A program made the position numbers and the translations under genes. 64,000 nucleotides of DNA, taken from positions 3,740,001 to 3,804,000 of the forward strand of contig NZ_CP126107.1 of NCBI RefSeq assembly GCF_030123365.1, given 5' to 3'. The DNA is from Neobacillus sp. SuZ13. Lineage in GTDB: Bacteria > Bacillota > Bacilli > Bacillales > Cytobacillaceae. Shown here piece by piece: positions 62,341-64,000 of this stretch. The stretch's first letter is position 1, and each line of letters opens with the position of its first letter. A model generated the notes under the pieces. It was not told where the DNA came from and ran no database searches. It saw nothing but the letters and a program-made list of their open reading frames with translations.

Positions 62341-64000
62341 CCAAATTCCTCCTCTCGAAGCAACACTCCGAACACCCCAGCCAAACCTTCTTTTAAAAAT
62401 GGTTCAATTTCTTGTTCAAACACCGAAAGCTGCTTATGATTCTGCTTCAAGACATCCATAGCGGCCTGCAAGTCCTCGGATTGTATCCTCTCTTCACAAG
62501 CAGGGATGACAATGCTTTGTGACACCTTTTCTTCCAGACACACGGTCGATTCATCAAATACTTGCGCTGTATTGCTGACTTCCGGGTTTTGTACTTTGCT
62601 AAGAGCTTGTTGTAACGCCTTTCGTAACGCCAATGTTATATTCAAATCTACGCTGCGATACCATCCGTCTTTCGTATTGACACATACCACAGGGAAACCG
62701 GACACTTCCTCTCCTAACCCGATATGTGGTGCTCCCTGTAACGTAGTCAGCGATTGCAAATAAAACCGGCAACGTTCATCTTCAACAGCTCTTAAATGCA
62801 CCCCTGAGACTGATATCTTCTGATTACGCTGTTGAATGTTCATTTCTTCCTCCAAACACTTTTGCAACCCACGGCAAACACCTTCAGCAAACGTTTCCCC
62901 AGCACCAACTCCTACAAATTCCTCCAATTCTTGTATTCTAACCTCTTCTTTCTGATATGGATGTAGATTTGTAACCCACAAATCTATCATACGTGAAGCA
63001 TATGCTTCAATCCCAGCCAGACCAGCTTCCCTTCGTGCCTCTTCATGTGTTAGACCTGAACAGACTATGTCACGTAACAGCTCGGCCGGTCCCTCCGACA
63101 ACGGGTCGACTGCCTGAACACGACACTGTGCTAACGGTAGCTGCTTTAATTCCTCCTCGCCCCAGATATGGAAAATCCCTGACTCCTTTGATGTCAACTG
63201 GTAGAAGTAAAGAAGCAATTCACTCTGCTCACGAGTGCTTAATCCCTGTCCAAGCCGGCTTTCGAAATCTTCAACCCATTTAGTCGATATTCGCCCCGTC
63301 ACAAGAGGATGCGGCATAAACGAATGCCAGTTTCCTTCTAATGTATCTAGACCCAGCAAGAAGAATTGATTCTTCTGTTCTGATTCGGATACTCCTGTCA
63401 CCTCTTTAAACAATTCAAATACAATCACATTGGCCAACATTGCTCCAGCTGTCGAAGAGTATGCAGATAATTGTTGATCTTTGAATAGCACAGATTGATG
63501 CAAGCGGCGCCAGGCAGACTCCCAGCATGCCTCAGAGTCTGGTTTTACTAACGGACCTGCAATACCCACCTGTTGTATGCAAATAGCAGGGAGTAAAATC
63601 TTCTTTTCTTCCCTACAAACCGTATGAAGAAGTCGCAGTTCCTCTAGATTACCCTCCTGTGACACATACAAAATCGAATCAAACGGCTGCACACTCTCTC
63701 GCCAAAAGCTTACCCTATCTTCCTTTAATTTGACCTCTTCTACCTCCACCTCAGGGTCTGATTTACGGGCATGTTCCACTAGTTCCAGCAACCGCCGTCT
63801 ATTAGTCGGTACCGTGTCGGTGATTAGCAGTTTGAACTTGGGCAATCCGGATTCAATCAACGAAGAAACCAACGAAACCAAAAAAGGACCAGAGCCAACT
63901 GCCAACACTTTGGTCTGACGATAGGTTTGAAAACGGTACGCCCCCGAATTAACAAAACTGTCCACAAATTCTATTTGTGAAGCATGCTTTTTAAGAACAT
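62337..64000 (-). CDS. TOMM (thiazole-containing bacteriocin) maturation protein, ThiF-like, 5' truncated
   Basis: Open to the window edge: before the apparent GTG at 63965 the frame continues upstream as VLKKHASQIEF, so the N-terminus is missing. The visible part (over 550 residues) has an adenylate-enzyme-like Rossmann fold, VLAVGSGPFLVSLVSSLIESGLPKF, ILYVSQEGNLEELRLLH and GIAGPLVKPDSEACWESAWRRLH. This matches the family named putative thiazole-containing bacteriocin maturation protein, found in Bacillus heterocycloanthracin-type clusters, where it precedes the YcaO and SagB genes as here. Exact role unproved; leader-peptide recognition is likely. The precursor peptide is not within the window. 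Confidence 0.88.
   Translation of the reverse strand, partial: VLKKHASQIEFVDSFVNSGAYRFQTYRQTKVLAVGSGPFLVSLVSSLIESGLPKFKLLITDTVPTNRRRLLELVEHARKSDPEVEVEEVKLKEDRVSFWRESVQPFDSILYVSQEGNLEELRLLHTVCREEKKILLPAICIQQVGIAGPLVKPDSEACWESAWRRLHQSVLFKDQQLSAYSSTAGAMLANVIVFELFKEVTGVSESEQKNQFFLLGLDTLEGNWHSFMPHPLVTGRISTKWVEDFESRLGQGLSTREQSELLLYFYQLTSKESGIFHIWGEEELKQLPLAQCRVQAVDPLSEGPAELLRDIVCSGLTHEEARREAGLAGIEAYASRMIDLWVTNLHPYQKEEVRIQELEEFVGVGAGETFAEGVCRGLQKCLEEEMNIQQRNQKISVSGVHLRAVEDERCRFYLQSLTTLQGAPHIGLGEEVSGFPVVCVNTKDGWYRSVDLNITLALRKALQQALSKVQNPEVSNTAQVFDESTVCLEEKVSQSIVIPACEERIQSEDLQAAMDVLKQNHKQLSVFEQEIEPFLKEGLAGVFGVLLREEEFG

Overview
The window reads as chromosome of an aerobic, low-GC, spore-forming member of the Bacillaceae. 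The evidence is strong GGAGG ribosome-binding sites, frequent TTG and GTG starts, AT-rich intergenic DNA, and Bacillus-type genes: yerC, paiA, helD, an FbpA-like protein, a SleB-type hydrolase, glnQHMP, and an RsbK/RsbM-like pair. No phage, insertion sequence, rRNA, tRNA or CRISPR array was seen.

Left part (1-6.9 kb): a truncated TetR regulator and YerC come first. A minus-strand set follows: CitMHS carrier, class III CoA-transferase, HMG-CoA-lyase-like enzyme and GntR/FCD regulator. It looks like a cassette that imports a dicarboxylate or tricarboxylate, activates it with CoA and cleaves it. A related 10-13 bp motif lies before each unit. Next is a stand-alone proteasome/HslV-fold Ntn-hydrolase with T1, D17 and K33 at canonical spacing, then a small DUF1450 protein.

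Tyrosine/homogentisate region (7-13.2 kb, plus strand): hppD, an uncharacterised 313-aa gene, fahA, hmgA, then a bicupin and a second DUF1450-like gene. No glutathione-type maleylacetoacetate isomerase is present, so the 313-aa gene is a candidate for that step.

Formate-dehydrogenase-like region (13.4-18 kb): an LspA paralogue (plus strand), then on the minus strand fdhD, a YdeP-type molybdoenzyme and a DUF2294 gene. Both the DUF2294 gene and the molybdoenzyme gene are preceded by leaders that share a hairpin motif, three copies in all, and end in an intrinsic terminator. This looks like an attenuation system that I cannot assign to a known RNA class.

Middle (18.6-34 kb): a BenE-type transporter, Ohr, and a second ring-catabolism-like operon (alpha/beta hydrolase, FAH-family enzyme, Cys-rich small protein, amidohydrolase, DUF1450-like protein) beside a FadR-type GntR. 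Then come a CPPC glutaredoxin, arylamine N-acetyltransferase, HelD, an SPFH protein with a tiny ribbon-helix-helix partner, a 27-aa holin-like type I toxin, PaiA, MarR, GNAT and YczE-like genes.

Signalling (34-40.6 kb): an RsbK-like hybrid kinase, a CheR/RsbM-like methyltransferase, a REC-PAS histidine kinase and an RbsB-like sugar-binding protein without a transporter. This looks like one sensory operon.

Right part (40.8-64 kb): an Rrf2 regulator divergent from a QorB-like gene, an FMN reductase, a 1.3-kDa-residue-scale (about 1317 aa) S8 protease with a domain inserted in its catalytic core, the glnQHMP glutamine transporter, an amino-acid permease, a cell-wall hydrolase, a zinc peptidase, an S9 peptidase and a 5'-nucleotidase. 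At the edge is a thiazole/oxazole-modified peptide (TOMM, heterocycloanthracin-like) maturation operon whose first gene runs off the window and whose precursor peptide is not visible.
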